From Pseudomonadota bacterium (lineage in GTDB: Bacteria; Pseudomonadota; Alphaproteobacteria; SP197), in the NCBI GenBank assembly GCA_039028155.1, contig JBCCIS010000014.1, positions 36,954 through 100,953 of the forward strand: a DNA stretch of 64,000 bases. The letters are read 5' to 3'. Every line of letters begins with the position of its first letter. Within the stretch, counting starts at the first letter, position 1. A program made the translations under genes and the position numbers. This document shows positions 25,625 through 35,479 of the stretch, piece by piece. The notes under the pieces are model-generated. The model was not told the origin of the DNA. It searched no databases and worked only from the letters and a program-made list of their open reading frames with translations.

Positions 25625-26050
25625 ATGGCTCAGAGACGACAGAAGCTGCGCGACCGCTACAAGCTGGGTTTCGACCGCCTGGCGGTTGTGTTTTTCTGCC
25701 TGTTCGCAGCCGCGTTCGCGCTCTTGGCGTTGCTTGTCAACGAACCTTACGGCTTGCCGGAAGAGGGCGCGCCGGGGCGTGACCAGATCGATGCGGCCGT
25801 CGCCGCCGAATGCGCCCCCGATCAGATCGAGGCGCTTGCCATGTTCTGCGAAGAACGTGTCCTGGCGTCCTACCGATGGACGCATTATCACGAGGCGCTT
25901 GATGTCGACCGGCTCGCCTGGCTCTACACGCTGCTGCTGATCGCCCTGGTGCTGATCGTCGCGGTACCGGCGGTGCGCTGGGTGCGCGCCGGCTTCCGCA
26001 CGCCTCAATCGTCGCGCGATCCCTTCAGCGGCAATACGGCGGACTCGTAG
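25625..26050 (+). CDS. Small two-helix membrane protein, unknown
   Basis: The 141-residue protein has GAAGGAG close before the ATG. It has two membrane helices (about residues 19-38 and 96-115) flanking an acidic, probably periplasmic loop with two Cys residues (AAVAAECAPDQIEALAMFCE) that could form a disulfide. The N-terminus is strongly basic (MAQRRQKLRDRYK), placing it in the cytoplasm. I recognise no family. Its last 46 bp overlap, on the opposite strand, the end of the 63-residue membrane protein gene. Confidence 0.65.
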   Translation: MAQRRQKLRDRYKLGFDRLAVVFFCLFAAAFALLALLVNEPYGLPEEGAPGRDQIDAAVAAECAPDQIEALAMFCEERVLASYRWTHYHEALDVDRLAWLYTLLLIALVLIVAVPAVRWVRAGFRTPQSSRDPFSGNTADS

Positions 26051-26196
26051 AACTCATAGAGCGCGAGCGCCAACACGCCGACAACGATAACGCCGAACGG
26101 GATCGAGCCGATCGAGATGGCAAGACCGATCAGAAAGGCGCCGATCAATGCCATGCCGATGATGCCCGTGATCAGGTTGTCCCATCCGCTCTTCAT
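26005..26196 (-). CDS. 63-residue membrane protein coupled to the amidase
   Basis: The frame starts at the ATG at 26196, overlapping the amidase stop codon as ATGA, so translation is coupled. It has a hydrophobic core of about 35 residues (LITGIIGMALIGAFLIGLAI, then PFGVIVVGVLALALYEFY), probably two short helices with a Gly/Pro turn. It ends in a charged tail (LPLKGSRDD). No family was recognised. It may tether or assist the amidase or be a passenger gene. Confidence 0.6.
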   Translation of the reverse strand: MKSGWDNLITGIIGMALIGAFLIGLAISIGSIPFGVIVVGVLALALYEFYESAVLPLKGSRDD

Positions 26197-27545
26197 GAGT
26201 GGTCTCCGGCTTGATCGATGTCCAGTTCATTTAACAGCCAACGGGCGGTGCGCATCAACCTGACGTCGTGATGACGCGCGCCGACCAGCTGTACGCCAAT
26301 CGGCATGCCGGCCTCGTTCGCCAGCAGCGGCAGATTCAGCGCCGGCACGCCCATCAGCGACCACGGGCGGTTGAAGGTCGAATTGCCGGTGCTGTCCAGA
26401 CCCGGTGCCACACCTGTCACGGCGGGCGTCAAAACCGCGTCATAGTCGCCGAATAGTTCGTCCAGCAGGAGATCGAGGTCGGCGCGCCGGTTCTTTGCTC
26501 CGACGTAGTCGACGGCGGCGATGGACCGGCCTTCTTCGATCAGCGCGGCGACGGACGGGGTCAGCTTGTCCTTGCCCGTGTCGTATTCGCGCACCAGGCT
26601 TGCCGCCGACTCGACGGCGCAGATGGTCTGGAACGTGTCGTGCGTTGTCGCGAAAGTCGCACCCAGGTCGATATCGGCGATCCGGTCACCCAGGGCGTCT
26701 TTCAGTTCCGCCAGCGCTTCCTGGCATTCACCGTCAGCCTGATCCCAGACATGCGTGCGGACAAAGGCAAGGCGCGGCGGCAGTGGCGGCGTTTCATCGG
26801 ATGCCGCGGCGACAGAGGGGCGTGCCCGGTTGACCATGTCGGGATCGCGGTCGTCGTAACCCATCATGCATTCAGCGAGCAGAGCGACGTCGCCGAGTGA
26901 ACGCGCGAATGATCCCACCGTGTCCAGCGTACGCGAGATACCGAGCACCCTATGGCGCGAGATCAGACCGAAGGTTGGTTTGTAACCATAGACGCCGCAG
27001 AAGGCCGCCGGACGGATGACGGAGCCGGCCGTCTGGGTTCCCGTCGCGCCCGGCACCATGTAGCTCGCGACCGCTGCGGCTGATCCGGACGACGAACCAC
27101 CGGGGCTGCGCTCGTGGTTATGGGGGTTGCGCGTCTTCGGCGAGTCGGTCGACGTGGCAAGTTCGGCGGTCACCGTCTTGCCCATCAGGACCGCGCCGGC
27201 GCTACGCAGATTGGCCACACAGGCAGCGTCATAGCCGGGTGTGCGTCCGGCGTGCAGCACCGTCCCGTCCTCGGTCGGCATGTCCTTGGTGTCGAAGATA
27301 TCCTTGATGCCCAGGGGCACGCCATGCAGGGGCCCGTGTTCGTGCCCGCGCCGGTGCTGATCGTCGGCATCGCGCGCTTGCGCCAGCGCGTGTTCGCGAT
27401 CCAGATAGGCCCAGGCCTCTATCTCGGCGTCGAACTTCTCGATACGCGCCAGGCAGGCGCGTGTCAGATCCTCCGACGAAAACCGCCCGGCTGCGATACC
27501 CTCGGCGGCCGCGCGAAGGCCAAGCTGCGACAACTCATCGGCCAT
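26193..27545 (-). CDS. Amidase signature family hydrolase
   Basis: The 450-residue protein has the Ser-cisSer-Lys triad of the amidase signature family: VPLGIKDIFDT (Lys81), RSPGGSSSGSAAAVA (cis-Ser about 151) and GTQTAGSVIRPAAFCGVYG (nucleophile Ser about 175). The usual G-x-D-T-G-G-S is here G-T-Q-T-A-G-S, a mild departure near the nucleophile. The family hydrolyses amides to acids and ammonia; the substrate cannot be read. The gene follows the TRAP transporter genes in the same direction with only 14 bp between, so the transporter may bring in its substrate or a related acid. Confidence 0.88.
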   Translation of the reverse strand: MADELSQLGLRAAAEGIAAGRFSSEDLTRACLARIEKFDAEIEAWAYLDREHALAQARDADDQHRRGHEHGPLHGVPLGIKDIFDTKDMPTEDGTVLHAGRTPGYDAACVANLRSAGAVLMGKTVTAELATSTDSPKTRNPHNHERSPGGSSSGSAAAVASYMVPGATGTQTAGSVIRPAAFCGVYGYKPTFGLISRHRVLGISRTLDTVGSFARSLGDVALLAECMMGYDDRDPDMVNRARPSVAAASDETPPLPPRLAFVRTHVWDQADGECQEALAELKDALGDRIADIDLGATFATTHDTFQTICAVESAASLVREYDTGKDKLTPSVAALIEEGRSIAAVDYVGAKNRRADLDLLLDELFGDYDAVLTPAVTGVAPGLDSTGNSTFNRPWSLMGVPALNLPLLANEAGMPIGVQLVGARHHDVRLMRTARWLLNELDIDQAGDHS

Positions 27546-27559
27546 GACCTAGGCGACCA

Positions 27560-28906
27560 TCAACCGAAGAAGAAGACGGGCAGCCACAGCGCGATCTCCG
27601 GGAACACATAGAGCAGCGCCATGGCGATAAAGACCATGCTCAAGAACGGCATGACGCCTTTGAAGATGTTGATCAGCTCGACATGGGGTGGCGCCACGCC
27701 CTTCAGATAATACGCCGCCATTGCCATTGGTGGTGTCAGGAACGAGGTCTGCAGGTTGAGCGCGACCAGCACGCCGAAGAACAGTGGGTCGATGTTGAAG
27801 ACCGCGAGCATCGGCAGGAAGATCGGCACGAAGATGATGATGATCTCACTCCACTCAAGCGGCCAGCCGAGCAGGAAGATGATGAGCTGGGCCAGGATCA
27901 GGAACTCGACCGGCGACAGCTCGGCCGCCAGCACCCATTCCTCGATCAGCGTGTGGCCACCGAGATAGGAGAAGACGGACGCGAAGGTCCACGAGCCCAC
28001 GAACAGCCAGCACACCATCGCCGATGTTCGCGCGGTCAGGAACACCGCTTCCTTCAGCCGCTGCCAGGTCAGCGCGCGGTAGCACACGGCCAAGAACAGG
28101 CCGCCGAATGAGCCGACGCCTGCCGCCTCGGCGGGTGTCGCGAGGCCCATCAGGATCGCGCCCAATACGGAGAGGATCAGTACGGCCAGCGGCACGAAAC
28201 TGGTCAAAAGCTGCAACGCGATCTGCGCGATCGGTGGGACGATCTCTTCCGGCGGTTTGGGCGCCAGCTTCGGATTCAAGGCGGCGCGGCCGACGACATA
28301 GACCATGTAGAGGCCTGCCAGCATAAAGCCGGGGAAGAGCGCGGCCGCATAAAGCCTGACCGGCGACACCTGGGCAATCGCCGCATAGACGATCAGCATG
28401 ATGCTGGGCGGGATCAGGATGCCCAGGCAGCCGCCCGCGCAGATCACGCCCGACGCGAACTTCTCGTCATAGCCGGCGCGCAGCATGACCGGGAAGGCGA
28501 GCAGGCCCATCAACGTGACGACGGCGCCGATAATCCCGGTCGCCGTTGCGAACACCGCGCATGTCGCCAACGCCGCGACCGCCATGGAGCCGGGCAGATG
28601 GCGGGCGGCAAGCTGCAGGCTGAAAAACAGCCGGTTCACGATGTTGGCCCGTTCGACCACGTAGCCCATGAATAAGAACAGCGGCACCGCCACCAGTACA
28701 TCGTTCGACATGACAGAGAACGTGTTCTGGACAAACAGATCGAAGATCCGGTTGTCGAAGATGTGGTCCATCCGTTCCGGACGGAGGTAGGCGTAGTAGC
28801 CGAAGCCCAGGCCCATCGCGATCAGCGTGAAGGCGATCGGGAAACCCAGCAACACGATGATGATGAAGAGCCCCAGCATCATAATGGCGACCATGGGATC
28901 GCTCAT
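27560..28906 (-). CDS. dctM: TRAP transporter large permease (DctM-like)
   Basis: The 448-residue protein has about 12 membrane helices with the DctM signatures FLFMGYVVERANIVNRLFFS, ATGIIGAVVTLMGLLAFP, CAGGCLGILIPPSIMLIVYA and LNLQTSFLTPPMAMAAYYL. It is the ion-coupled transmembrane subunit that moves a carboxylate-type solute delivered by DctP, together with DctQ. Its ATG overlaps the DctQ stop by 4 nt (ATGA). The large size and Gly-rich C-terminal half match mannitol/chloroaromatic-type TRAP members. Confidence 0.92.
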   Translation of the reverse strand: MSDPMVAIMMLGLFIIIVLLGFPIAFTLIAMGLGFGYYAYLRPERMDHIFDNRIFDLFVQNTFSVMSNDVLVAVPLFLFMGYVVERANIVNRLFFSLQLAARHLPGSMAVAALATCAVFATATGIIGAVVTLMGLLAFPVMLRAGYDEKFASGVICAGGCLGILIPPSIMLIVYAAIAQVSPVRLYAAALFPGFMLAGLYMVYVVGRAALNPKLAPKPPEEIVPPIAQIALQLLTSFVPLAVLILSVLGAILMGLATPAEAAGVGSFGGLFLAVCYRALTWQRLKEAVFLTARTSAMVCWLFVGSWTFASVFSYLGGHTLIEEWVLAAELSPVEFLILAQLIIFLLGWPLEWSEIIIIFVPIFLPMLAVFNIDPLFFGVLVALNLQTSFLTPPMAMAAYYLKGVAPPHVELINIFKGVMPFLSMVFIAMALLYVFPEIALWLPVFFFG

Positions 28907-29541
28907 GACTTCGGCTCCTCAGGTTTGTTTTCCCGCGCTTCCAAGGACGCCGCCTCATCGTCATGGTGAATGGCGTGCAGGTCCTCGGCCTCATGCATCA
29001 GCATGGTCTCGGTCTCTTCGACGTCGGCCAGGCGCTCGGACCAGTAGCCGCGCCGTATGCAGTGCACGCAGCGCACGATCTCCGCGACGCCCTGCAGAAA
29101 CAGCAGCACGCCGGAAACCGGGATGAGTGTCTTGAAGAAATAGATCTGGATCCGCGCCGGGCTCGACCACGCGACTTCCTTATAGAACCAGGAATCATAG
29201 GCGTAGAAATAGCCGGAGACGATGAGCGCGATGGCGCCCGGCATGAAGAAGATGAAGTAGAGGAGCAGATCGATGCTGGCCTGCGCCTTGATCGGCAGCA
29301 GCCGGTAGATGACATCGCCCCGTACATGGCCGTTGCGCGATAGCGTGTAGGCGCCGGCCATCAGGAACAGGGCACCGTACATCTGGATGCTCATGTCGAA
29401 GGCCCACGCCGTCGGCTGATTGACGACGTAGCGGACGAAGACCTCGTAGCAGGTGGCGAACGTCAAGACGACGATGCACCACGCGAACGCCTTGCCCGTC
29501 CACGCGCTGAGATTGTCGATCGAAAACAGTAGGCGCTTCAT
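28903..29541 (-). CDS. dctQ: TRAP transporter small permease (DctQ-like)
   Basis: The 212-residue protein starts at the ATG at 29541, with AGGTG 6 nt upstream; an in-frame GTG at 29550 is possible. It has four membrane helices of DctQ type, with the conserved TCYEVFVRYVVNQPTAWAFD segment and the MFGALFL-like stretch (QMYGALFLMAGAYTL). An unusually long, acidic, His-containing cytoplasmic tail follows (EDLHAIHHDDEAASLEARE), longer than in typical members. It pairs with DctM, to which it is translationally coupled. Confidence 0.88.
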   Translation of the reverse strand: MKRLLFSIDNLSAWTGKAFAWCIVVLTFATCYEVFVRYVVNQPTAWAFDMSIQMYGALFLMAGAYTLSRNGHVRGDVIYRLLPIKAQASIDLLLYFIFFMPGAIALIVSGYFYAYDSWFYKEVAWSSPARIQIYFFKTLIPVSGVLLFLQGVAEIVRCVHCIRRGYWSERLADVEETETMLMHEAEDLHAIHHDDEAASLEARENKPEEPKS

Positions 29542-29641
29542 GCCCCGCACCTGATCGTTGGACCTGTTCTTGTTATCGCCGATAGGGGCGACGCCTTACT
29601 TGGCGCCGCCCATACCGGTTCAGGTCTTCTGCGGCGTCCGC

Positions 29642-30790
29642 CTAGACGGGTTCACCGAAATAGTGACGATAGGCGCCCGCATAATCCGGCGCGTTGGTCA
29701 GCTCGTAGGCGCCGACACGCTTTGCCCAGGCTTTCTGCGAGTCCACGACCTTGGCGAAGTAGGGATCGTTGTCGACGAAGTCCGTCAACACCGTGTCCCA
29801 GGCCTTCAGCTGTTCGGCCATGATCTCGTCGGGCGTGCGGTAGACGTTGACGCCAAACTCCTGCTGCAGCGCGATCAGGTCGTTGGAGTAGCGGTCCTGA
29901 TACTTCCACGACATGTCGGCCGAGGCCGATTCCGATGCGTATTGCAGGATCGCGCGTTCCGTGTCGCTCAGCGAGAAGAAGACGTCCTTGTTGAAGATGA
30001 TCTCGAATGTTTCCTGTGACTGATGGAAGCTCGCCAGGTGATAGTGCTTCGACACGTCCTGCATGCCGAAGTCCTTATCGGACGTCGGGTTATTGAACTC
30101 CGCCGCGTCAATCAGGCCGGTTTGCATGGCCGGCTGAATTTCACCGCCAGGCAACTGTGTTACTTCCATGCCCATCTCGGCGAGCACGTTGGCCGCTAGG
30201 CCGACCGTGCGGTACTTGATACCGTCAATCTGGCTGACCTGGGTGATGTGCTCCTTGAACCAGCCAAAGGGCTGCGCGGGCATCGGGCCGGAGAAGAAAC
30301 CGACCACGTTGAGGCGCAGAATGTCGTTCAGCAGCTCGTCATAGAGCGCCTGGCCGCCGCCATACTTGATCCAGCCCAGCAGCTGATTGGCGGTCCAGCC
30401 CCAGCACGGACCGGTGCCGAACAGCGAGGCCGCCGCGTTCTTGGAGTACCAGTAGGCGGTCACCAGATGGGCCGCGTCGATAACCTCTTCGCTTACCGCA
30501 GTCTGCATTTCAGCGGTCTTCACAACCGCGTCAACGTCCAAATAGTCGATGCGCAGCGTGCCGCCCGACATCTGATTGACGCGCGTGACGTAGTCTTCGG
30601 CGAATTCCTTGAAGATGCCGCCGCCCCAGGCGCCCTGCATCTTGATAACCTTGGCGTCTTGCGCGCGCGCCACGTGGGGCATGGCGACAGCCGCCGCGCC
30701 CCCGACCGCGGCCACACCGCCGCCTTTCAGAAAGCGCCGGCGCGACGTTACCTTGTCATCTGCCGGTTTGATTTTCTCATGTTTAGCCAA
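29642..30790 (-). CDS. dctP: TRAP transporter substrate-binding protein (DctP-like), Tat-exported
   Basis: The 382-residue protein starts at a TTG at 30790 behind a strong GGAGGAAG. A twin-arginine signal (SRRRFLKGGGVAAVGGAAAV, ending VARAQ) directs folded export. The mature part is a TRAP-T receptor: KMQGAWGGGIFKEFAEDYV, ALYDELLNDI, PMPAQPFGWFK, then the carboxylate-binding Arg region (KYRTVGLAANVLAEMGMEVT) and MQTGLIDAAEFNNPTSD, which resemble receptors for 2-keto or other organic acids. It delivers solute to DctQM encoded just downstream. The ligand is not known. Confidence 0.9.
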   Translation of the reverse strand: MAKHEKIKPADDKVTSRRRFLKGGGVAAVGGAAAVAMPHVARAQDAKVIKMQGAWGGGIFKEFAEDYVTRVNQMSGGTLRIDYLDVDAVVKTAEMQTAVSEEVIDAAHLVTAYWYSKNAAASLFGTGPCWGWTANQLLGWIKYGGGQALYDELLNDILRLNVVGFFSGPMPAQPFGWFKEHITQVSQIDGIKYRTVGLAANVLAEMGMEVTQLPGGEIQPAMQTGLIDAAEFNNPTSDKDFGMQDVSKHYHLASFHQSQETFEIIFNKDVFFSLSDTERAILQYASESASADMSWKYQDRYSNDLIALQQEFGVNVYRTPDEIMAEQLKAWDTVLTDFVDNDPYFAKVVDSQKAWAKRVGAYELTNAPDYAGAYRHYFGEPV

Positions 30791-30943
30791 AGCTCTTCCT
30801 CCCAGTCGTGAAGCGCTGTAGTGAATAGGTTGAAGCTTCCCCCGGCGCTGATCATGCGCCTGCTCCGATGTATGTCAATTCTATCTATGCCTCAAGACTA
30901 ACCCAACCCCTATGACCACCAGCCGGACCCAATTCACACCGGG

Positions 30944-32068
30944 ATGAGCGCCATGGAACAGGTCGAAGCGGTTGTCGTGGGCGCGGGCGTCGTCGGTTTG
31001 GCCGTCGCCAGGGCACTCGCCAGGGCAGGGCGCGAGGTGATTGTCCTGGAGGCCGAAGAGGCGTTCGGCACGGTGACGTCGTCGCGCAACAGCGAGGTCA
31101 TCCATGCCGGGATCTACTATGCCGCGGGGAGCCTGAAGGCACGGCTCTGTGTTGAGGGCAAGCTCCGGCTCTATGACTACTGCGCGCAGCATGGGGTCGG
31201 CCACGACCGCTGCGGCAAGCTGATCGTCGCCACCGAGGAGAGTGAATTGCCGATGCTCGACGACCTGAAGCGGCGCGCTGCCGTCAACGGTGTCGACGAC
31301 CTCATCCATCTGAGCCCGGCGGAGGTCGCAGAGCGGGAGCCGGTGGTTCACTGCCTGGGCGCGCTGTTGTCACCGTCGACCGGCATCATCGACAGCCACG
31401 GCCTGATGCTGGCCTATCTGGGCGATGCCGAGGACGCCGGTGCCATGTTGGCGCTCAACGCGCCGGTAACCGGCGGTGAGGCGGGCGATGACGGCATCGT
31501 CCTGAACGTCGGCGGCGCGGCGCCGATGACGCTTCGCGCGCGCCTGCTGGTGAACGCGGCCGGCCTGGGCGCCAACGACCTTGCCGGAGCAATCGACGGT
31601 ATGCCGGTGGACAAAGTGCCGGCGCTCTACCTGGTGAAGGGCAGCTACTACACGCTTTCCGGGCGCTCACCGTTCGGCCGCCTGATCTATCCCGCGCCCA
31701 ACCAGGTCAGCCTCGGCGTGCATGTCACCATCGACCTGGGCGGCCAGTGCCGGTTTGGGCCCGATGCCGAGTGGGTCCAGACCATCAACTACGATGTCGA
31801 CCCCGCGCGCGCTGATGTCTTTTACGATGCCGTTCGCCGCTTTTGGCCCGATCTCCAGAACGGCGCGTTGGAGCCCGGCTATAGCGGTATTCGCCCGAAG
31901 GTGCAGGCGCCCGGCGAGCCGGCGGCGGATTTTGTCATCCAGGGTCCGGCCGACCACGGCGTGCCTGGCCTGGTCAACCTCTTCGGTATCGAATCGCCCG
32001 GTTTGACATCGTCTCTGGCACTCGCTGACGAGGTGCTTCGGGGGCTGGGCGTGAACGCCAAGAGTTAA
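30944..32068 (+). CDS. FAD-dependent oxidoreductase, LhgO (L-2-hydroxyglutarate oxidase)-like
   Basis: The 374-residue DAO-fold flavoprotein opens with the dinucleotide motif [20 protein letters not shown]. It then has the signature [20 protein letters not shown], which in LhgO/L2HGDH proteins carries the covalent or FAD-contacting His and the substrate site, and the C-terminal [20 protein letters not shown]. It probably oxidises an L-2-hydroxy acid, possibly L-2-hydroxyglutarate, feeding electrons to quinone. An alternative ATG lies at 30953. The ClC gene converges on it with a 4-nt overlap. Confidence 0.85.
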   Translation: MSAMEQVEAVVVGAGVVGLAVARALARAGREVIVLEAEEAFGTVTSSRNSEVIHAGIYYAAGSLKARLCVEGKLRLYDYCAQHGVGHDRCGKLIVATEESELPMLDDLKRRAAVNGVDDLIHLSPAEVAEREPVVHCLGALLSPSTGIIDSHGLMLAYLGDAEDAGAMLALNAPVTGGEAGDDGIVLNVGGAAPMTLRARLLVNAAGLGANDLAGAIDGMPVDKVPALYLVKGSYYTLSGRSPFGRLIYPAPNQVSLGVHVTIDLGGQCRFGPDAEWVQTINYDVDPARADVFYDAVRRFWPDLQNGALEPGYSGIRPKVQAPGEPAADFVIQGPADHGVPGLVNLFGIESPGLTSSLALADEVLRGLGVNAKS

Positions 32069-33774
32069 GACAGCATCAGCGAGCTGTGGCCGACATGGGC
32101 GCCGATCTCGGCCGCGGTGACGACGCCCAGGACATCGGAAAACTTGCGCGAACCGGGATCGCGCGACACGACTGCGATCTTGGCGCCGGCACGGTCCATG
32201 GCCTGCAGTGTCGGAATCATCGAGGCGTTTGGCTCGACAATAATGTAACCCTTGGTGAAATCGGCATCGGCGCGCGCGGCCGGACCCAGGACGCCGGTGA
32301 TCGTGCCGTCCGTGGTCACGATACTGGTCTGTCCGGCCTGGTGACTCGTGACGGAGCCGGTGTCGCATTCGCAGAAGTTGGCGCTCATCAACTGATCGAC
32401 ATGGCGCGATGCGTCGACCGAGGATTGCAGCCCGTCGGGCACCACATGGCCGCGCCGCAGCAGTTTGATGGTGTAGATGCTCTCAGGAATGAGCCAACGA
32501 CGCATGGCCAGGCTGATGACGCTCACCGCGATCACCGGCAGCATGCTGTTGTAGTCGAACGTCATCTCGTAGGTCATGGCGATCGCCGTCAGCACCGCGC
32601 CGGTGCCACCGGCCACAGCGCCCGCCATGCCGGCGATGGCGAAGATCGCGATCGGGATTTCGATACCCGGAAGGAAAGCCTGGCACAGGTGGCCGAACGC
32701 CGCCCCGAGCGCTGCGCCCATGAACATTGAGGGCGAAAAGACACCGCCCGACGCGCCCGATCCCAGGGTCAGGCAGGTCGCGATCAGCTTGAACACCATC
32801 AGCAGCAAGAGGAAGACGGGGTCAGCCAGAATCGTCTTCAGGATCTGCGTGATCGACGCGTACCCGACGCCCTCGACATAGTAATGCCCAGCATAGAGCC
32901 ACAGGCCGTAGATCATCAGCCCCAGCAGGAACATACCGAAGACATGCTGCACGTAGTAGCCGCCGGGAATCCGGTCGAACAGGTCCTCGGCCTTGTCGAG
33001 CGACCAGATGAATAGCGCCGACAAAACGCCGACCAGAATGCCCAGGGGCACGAACAGCAGCATGATCCAGACCGAGAGCGTCTCGCCCGCATGGACCATC
33101 AACTCGGGAATATCGATCAGGGGTGAGCGGCCCTCGACCAGGCGCGACAGCCAGATGGCGACGACCGTCGCCAGCGATACCGGCAACAGGTTGGCCGCGT
33201 TGACCGAGATCAGGATCAGCTCGACGGCGAACAAGATACCGCCGACCGGCGCGTTGAAGGCCGCGGCGATGCCCGCACCGGCGCCAGCGGCGACCAGCGT
33301 GATGCGCTGGTTAAGCGGCATGCCGACAAAGGCGCCCAGAACCGAACCCATCGCCGCGCCCATCTGGATGATTGGCCCTTCGCGGCCCGCCGAGCCACCG
33401 GACCCGATTGTCAGCGATGATGCGACCGCTTTGATCACCACGACCTGCCAACGCATGCGCGCTTCGTTGTAGTGGATCGCGTCCATCACTTCCGGTACGC
33501 CGTGCCCCTTGGCCTCCGGCGCGTAGGTCTTGACCAGGAAGGCGACGACGATCGCGGCCAGCGGCGGCACCAGAATGATGCCCGGACCCCACGGATTGAC
33601 GTCAATGTAATCGGAGATGTCGTAGGACCAGCCGAACTGGCCAAGCAGAAGTGCGTTGTGGAAGAACGCAATCAGCTTCTTGAAGATCCAGGCGCCGGCG
33701 GCCGCGACGATACCGACGACAACCGCCAGCAGGCACATGGTGACCAGCGTATGGGGACGATCCGACCTCTCCAT
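32065..33774 (-). CDS. ClC-family chloride channel/transporter with CBS-domain tail
   Basis: The 569-residue protein has the ClC membrane core: [14 protein letters not shown] (in place of GSGIP), [17 protein letters not shown] (gating glutamate in GREGP present), [14 protein letters not shown] and [18 protein letters not shown]. Two CBS-like segments follow (about residues 440-560: [19 protein letters not shown] and [19 protein letters not shown]). In ClC-ec1 the two residues after APxxGILFxx are Glu-Glu, the second being the internal proton glutamate; here they are Glu-Leu, so the proton pathway may differ. It could be a chloride channel or uncoupled antiporter. It lies alone on its strand. 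Confidence 0.9.
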   Translation of the reverse strand: MERSDRPHTLVTMCLLAVVVGIVAAAGAWIFKKLIAFFHNALLLGQFGWSYDISDYIDVNPWGPGIILVPPLAAIVVAFLVKTYAPEAKGHGVPEVMDAIHYNEARMRWQVVVIKAVASSLTIGSGGSAGREGPIIQMGAAMGSVLGAFVGMPLNQRITLVAAGAGAGIAAAFNAPVGGILFAVELILISVNAANLLPVSLATVVAIWLSRLVEGRSPLIDIPELMVHAGETLSVWIMLLFVPLGILVGVLSALFIWSLDKAEDLFDRIPGGYYVQHVFGMFLLGLMIYGLWLYAGHYYVEGVGYASITQILKTILADPVFLLLLMVFKLIATCLTLGSGASGGVFSPSMFMGAALGAAFGHLCQAFLPGIEIPIAIFAIAGMAGAVAGGTGAVLTAIAMTYEMTFDYNSMLPVIAVSVISLAMRRWLIPESIYTIKLLRRGHVVPDGLQSSVDASRHVDQLMSANFCECDTGSVTSHQAGQTSIVTTDGTITGVLGPAARADADFTKGYIIVEPNASMIPTLQAMDRAGAKIAVVSRDPGSRKFSDVLGVVTAAEIGAHVGHSSLMLS

Positions 33775-33896
33775 GGCGCGCGATCATAACGATGGGTGCC
33801 CAGGCGGTCACGATCCAAGTTGGTGGGCGGCCTTCCGGCTGGCGCGCCGGAGGATTCGCCGTATGCTGAGGTCGTTCAACAGGTGGGGCCTCGGCG

Positions 33897-34904
33897 ATGA
33901 CGGAGACGGCAACACTCACGCTCGACGCGGTCGGCGATTTGACCGGCCGTGTTCTCCGCGCCTGCGGAACCGACGACCTCAACGCGGAATCGGTGACTCG
34001 CTCGGTCGTTGCCGCGGAGGCCGACGGCATTCATAGCCACGGCCTGGCGCGCCTGCCGACCTATGCGGAGCATGTGCTGTGCGGCAAGGTCGACGGCAAG
34101 GCCGTGGCGACCGTCACCAGGCCGAAGCCAGGCGCGGTGGTTGCCGATGCGGCCGCCGGCTTCGCCCATCCCGCCATCGACCTTGCCCTGCCAGAGCTGT
34201 TCGCTTCCGCCAATGCACAAGGCGCGGCTGTCATGACCGTCACCAATTCCTATAACTGCGGCGTTGTCGGCTATCACGTCGAACGGATCGCGGAGCAGGG
34301 CTTGCTAGCGCTGGGTTTCGTCAACGGACCGGCGGCGATCGCGCCGTGGGGCGGCGCCAAGGGCATGTTCGGCACCGATCCGATCGCGCTTGCCTGTCCG
34401 CGCCCCGGCAAGCCACCGCTCGTCATCGACCAGTCGTCGAGCGTCGTCGCCAAGAGCGAGGTGGTCGTGCACGCCCAGCGCGGCGAGCCGATCCCGGAGG
34501 GCTGGGCGCTCGACGCCGAAGGCCAGCCGACTACCGACCCCGACGCGGCGCTGAAGGGCACGATGGTGCCGACCGGCGGGCGCAAGGGCGCCAACCTCGC
34601 GCTGTTGATCGAACTGATGGCCGCCGGATTGGGCGGCGCCAACTTTGGCTATCAGGCCAGTTCCTTCGGCGGCAACGAGGGTGGTCCGCCGCGCACCGGC
34701 CAGTGTTTCCTGGCCTTCGATCCCAGCGCCTTTGGCGGTGATCTCGAAACCCGCGCGGACGCCCTGTTTACCGCGATCCTGGATCAGCCGGGCACCCGGC
34801 TACCGGGCGAGCGCCGGCTTAAGGCGCGTGAACGGGTTGCGCAAGAGGGTGTCGCCATCGCTGCTGCGCTTCACCAGAAACTGGAAGACTACGCCGGGCG
34901 CTAG
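33897..34904 (+). CDS. Ldh family (malate/L-lactate/ureidoglycolate) NAD(P)-dependent dehydrogenase
   Basis: The 335-residue protein belongs to the Ldh_2 (malate/L-sulfolactate/Delta1-piperideine reductase) family, which has an NAD(P) fold unlike Rossmann enzymes. Visible are EADGIHSHGLARLPTYAEHV (catalytic His), VTNSYNCGVVGYHVERIAEQ, LGFVNGPAAIAPWGG and DPIALACPRPG with DQSSSVVAKSEVVVHAQRG. The family reduces 2-keto acids or imines; the exact substrate is open. It converges with the DUF924 gene with a 4-nt overlap. Confidence 0.88.
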   Translation: MTETATLTLDAVGDLTGRVLRACGTDDLNAESVTRSVVAAEADGIHSHGLARLPTYAEHVLCGKVDGKAVATVTRPKPGAVVADAAAGFAHPAIDLALPELFASANAQGAAVMTVTNSYNCGVVGYHVERIAEQGLLALGFVNGPAAIAPWGGAKGMFGTDPIALACPRPGKPPLVIDQSSSVVAKSEVVVHAQRGEPIPEGWALDAEGQPTTDPDAALKGTMVPTGGRKGANLALLIELMAAGLGGANFGYQASSFGGNEGGPPRTGQCFLAFDPSAFGGDLETRADALFTAILDQPGTRLPGERRLKARERVAQEGVAIAAALHQKLEDYAGR

Positions 34905-35479
34905 AACGAGGAGTTCGGCTCCTTCAGAAACTCGATTTCCTCGTCCGTCGACACACGGCCCAGGATCTCGTTGCGGTGGGGAAATCGCCCGAACCGGTCG
35001 ATGATTTCCAAGTGGCGTGCTGCTGCCTCCTGGCATTCCTTGCGTTTGGGACCGTGATAGTTCGCGTCGATATAGGCGACGTGGCGCTTTTGATGGTCCA
35101 GATCTTCAGCGTGTTCGAACGGCAGGTGGGCAAAGAGCTTCTGGACGTCGGTCATCTCGGCGTCGAGACCGTTTGCCACGGCGTGCTCGGCGATGGCGAG
35201 TGCCTTGTTGTCGGTGGCGTACATGCGGGCCGAACCCCGGAACATATTGCGTGGAAGCTGATCAAGCAGGATCAGCAAGGCAAGCGTGCCGTCCGCGCTG
35301 GCCATCCAGTCGTCCAGCTTGTCCGAGGCTGCCTGTTCGTGCAGGTCCAGAAAGCCGTCGCGGCAGGCGCGGTCGAAGTCGTCGCTTTTTTCGAACCACG
35401 CTTCGCGCATGGCGCCCCAGTCAGGATCGCCATTCTCGCCGAACCAGAAGGCGAGTACCCGCTTCATCGCATCGCTCAC
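34901..35479 (-). CDS. DUF924 family protein
   Basis: The 192-residue alpha-helical protein has the family hallmarks VLAFWFGENGDPDWGAMREA, LLILLDQLPRNMFRGSARMY and QKLFAHLPFEHAEDLDHQ, with the final FGRFPHRNEILGRVSTDEE. It resembles TPR-like solenoids and is widespread in alphaproteobacteria without a known role. It starts at a GTG overlapping the preceding stop (GTGA), so it is co-translated with the coiled-coil membrane protein upstream. Confidence 0.88.
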   Translation of the reverse strand: MSDAMKRVLAFWFGENGDPDWGAMREAWFEKSDDFDRACRDGFLDLHEQAASDKLDDWMASADGTLALLILLDQLPRNMFRGSARMYATDNKALAIAEHAVANGLDAEMTDVQKLFAHLPFEHAEDLDHQKRHVAYIDANYHGPKRKECQEAAARHLEIIDRFGRFPHRNEILGRVSTDEEIEFLKEPNSSF

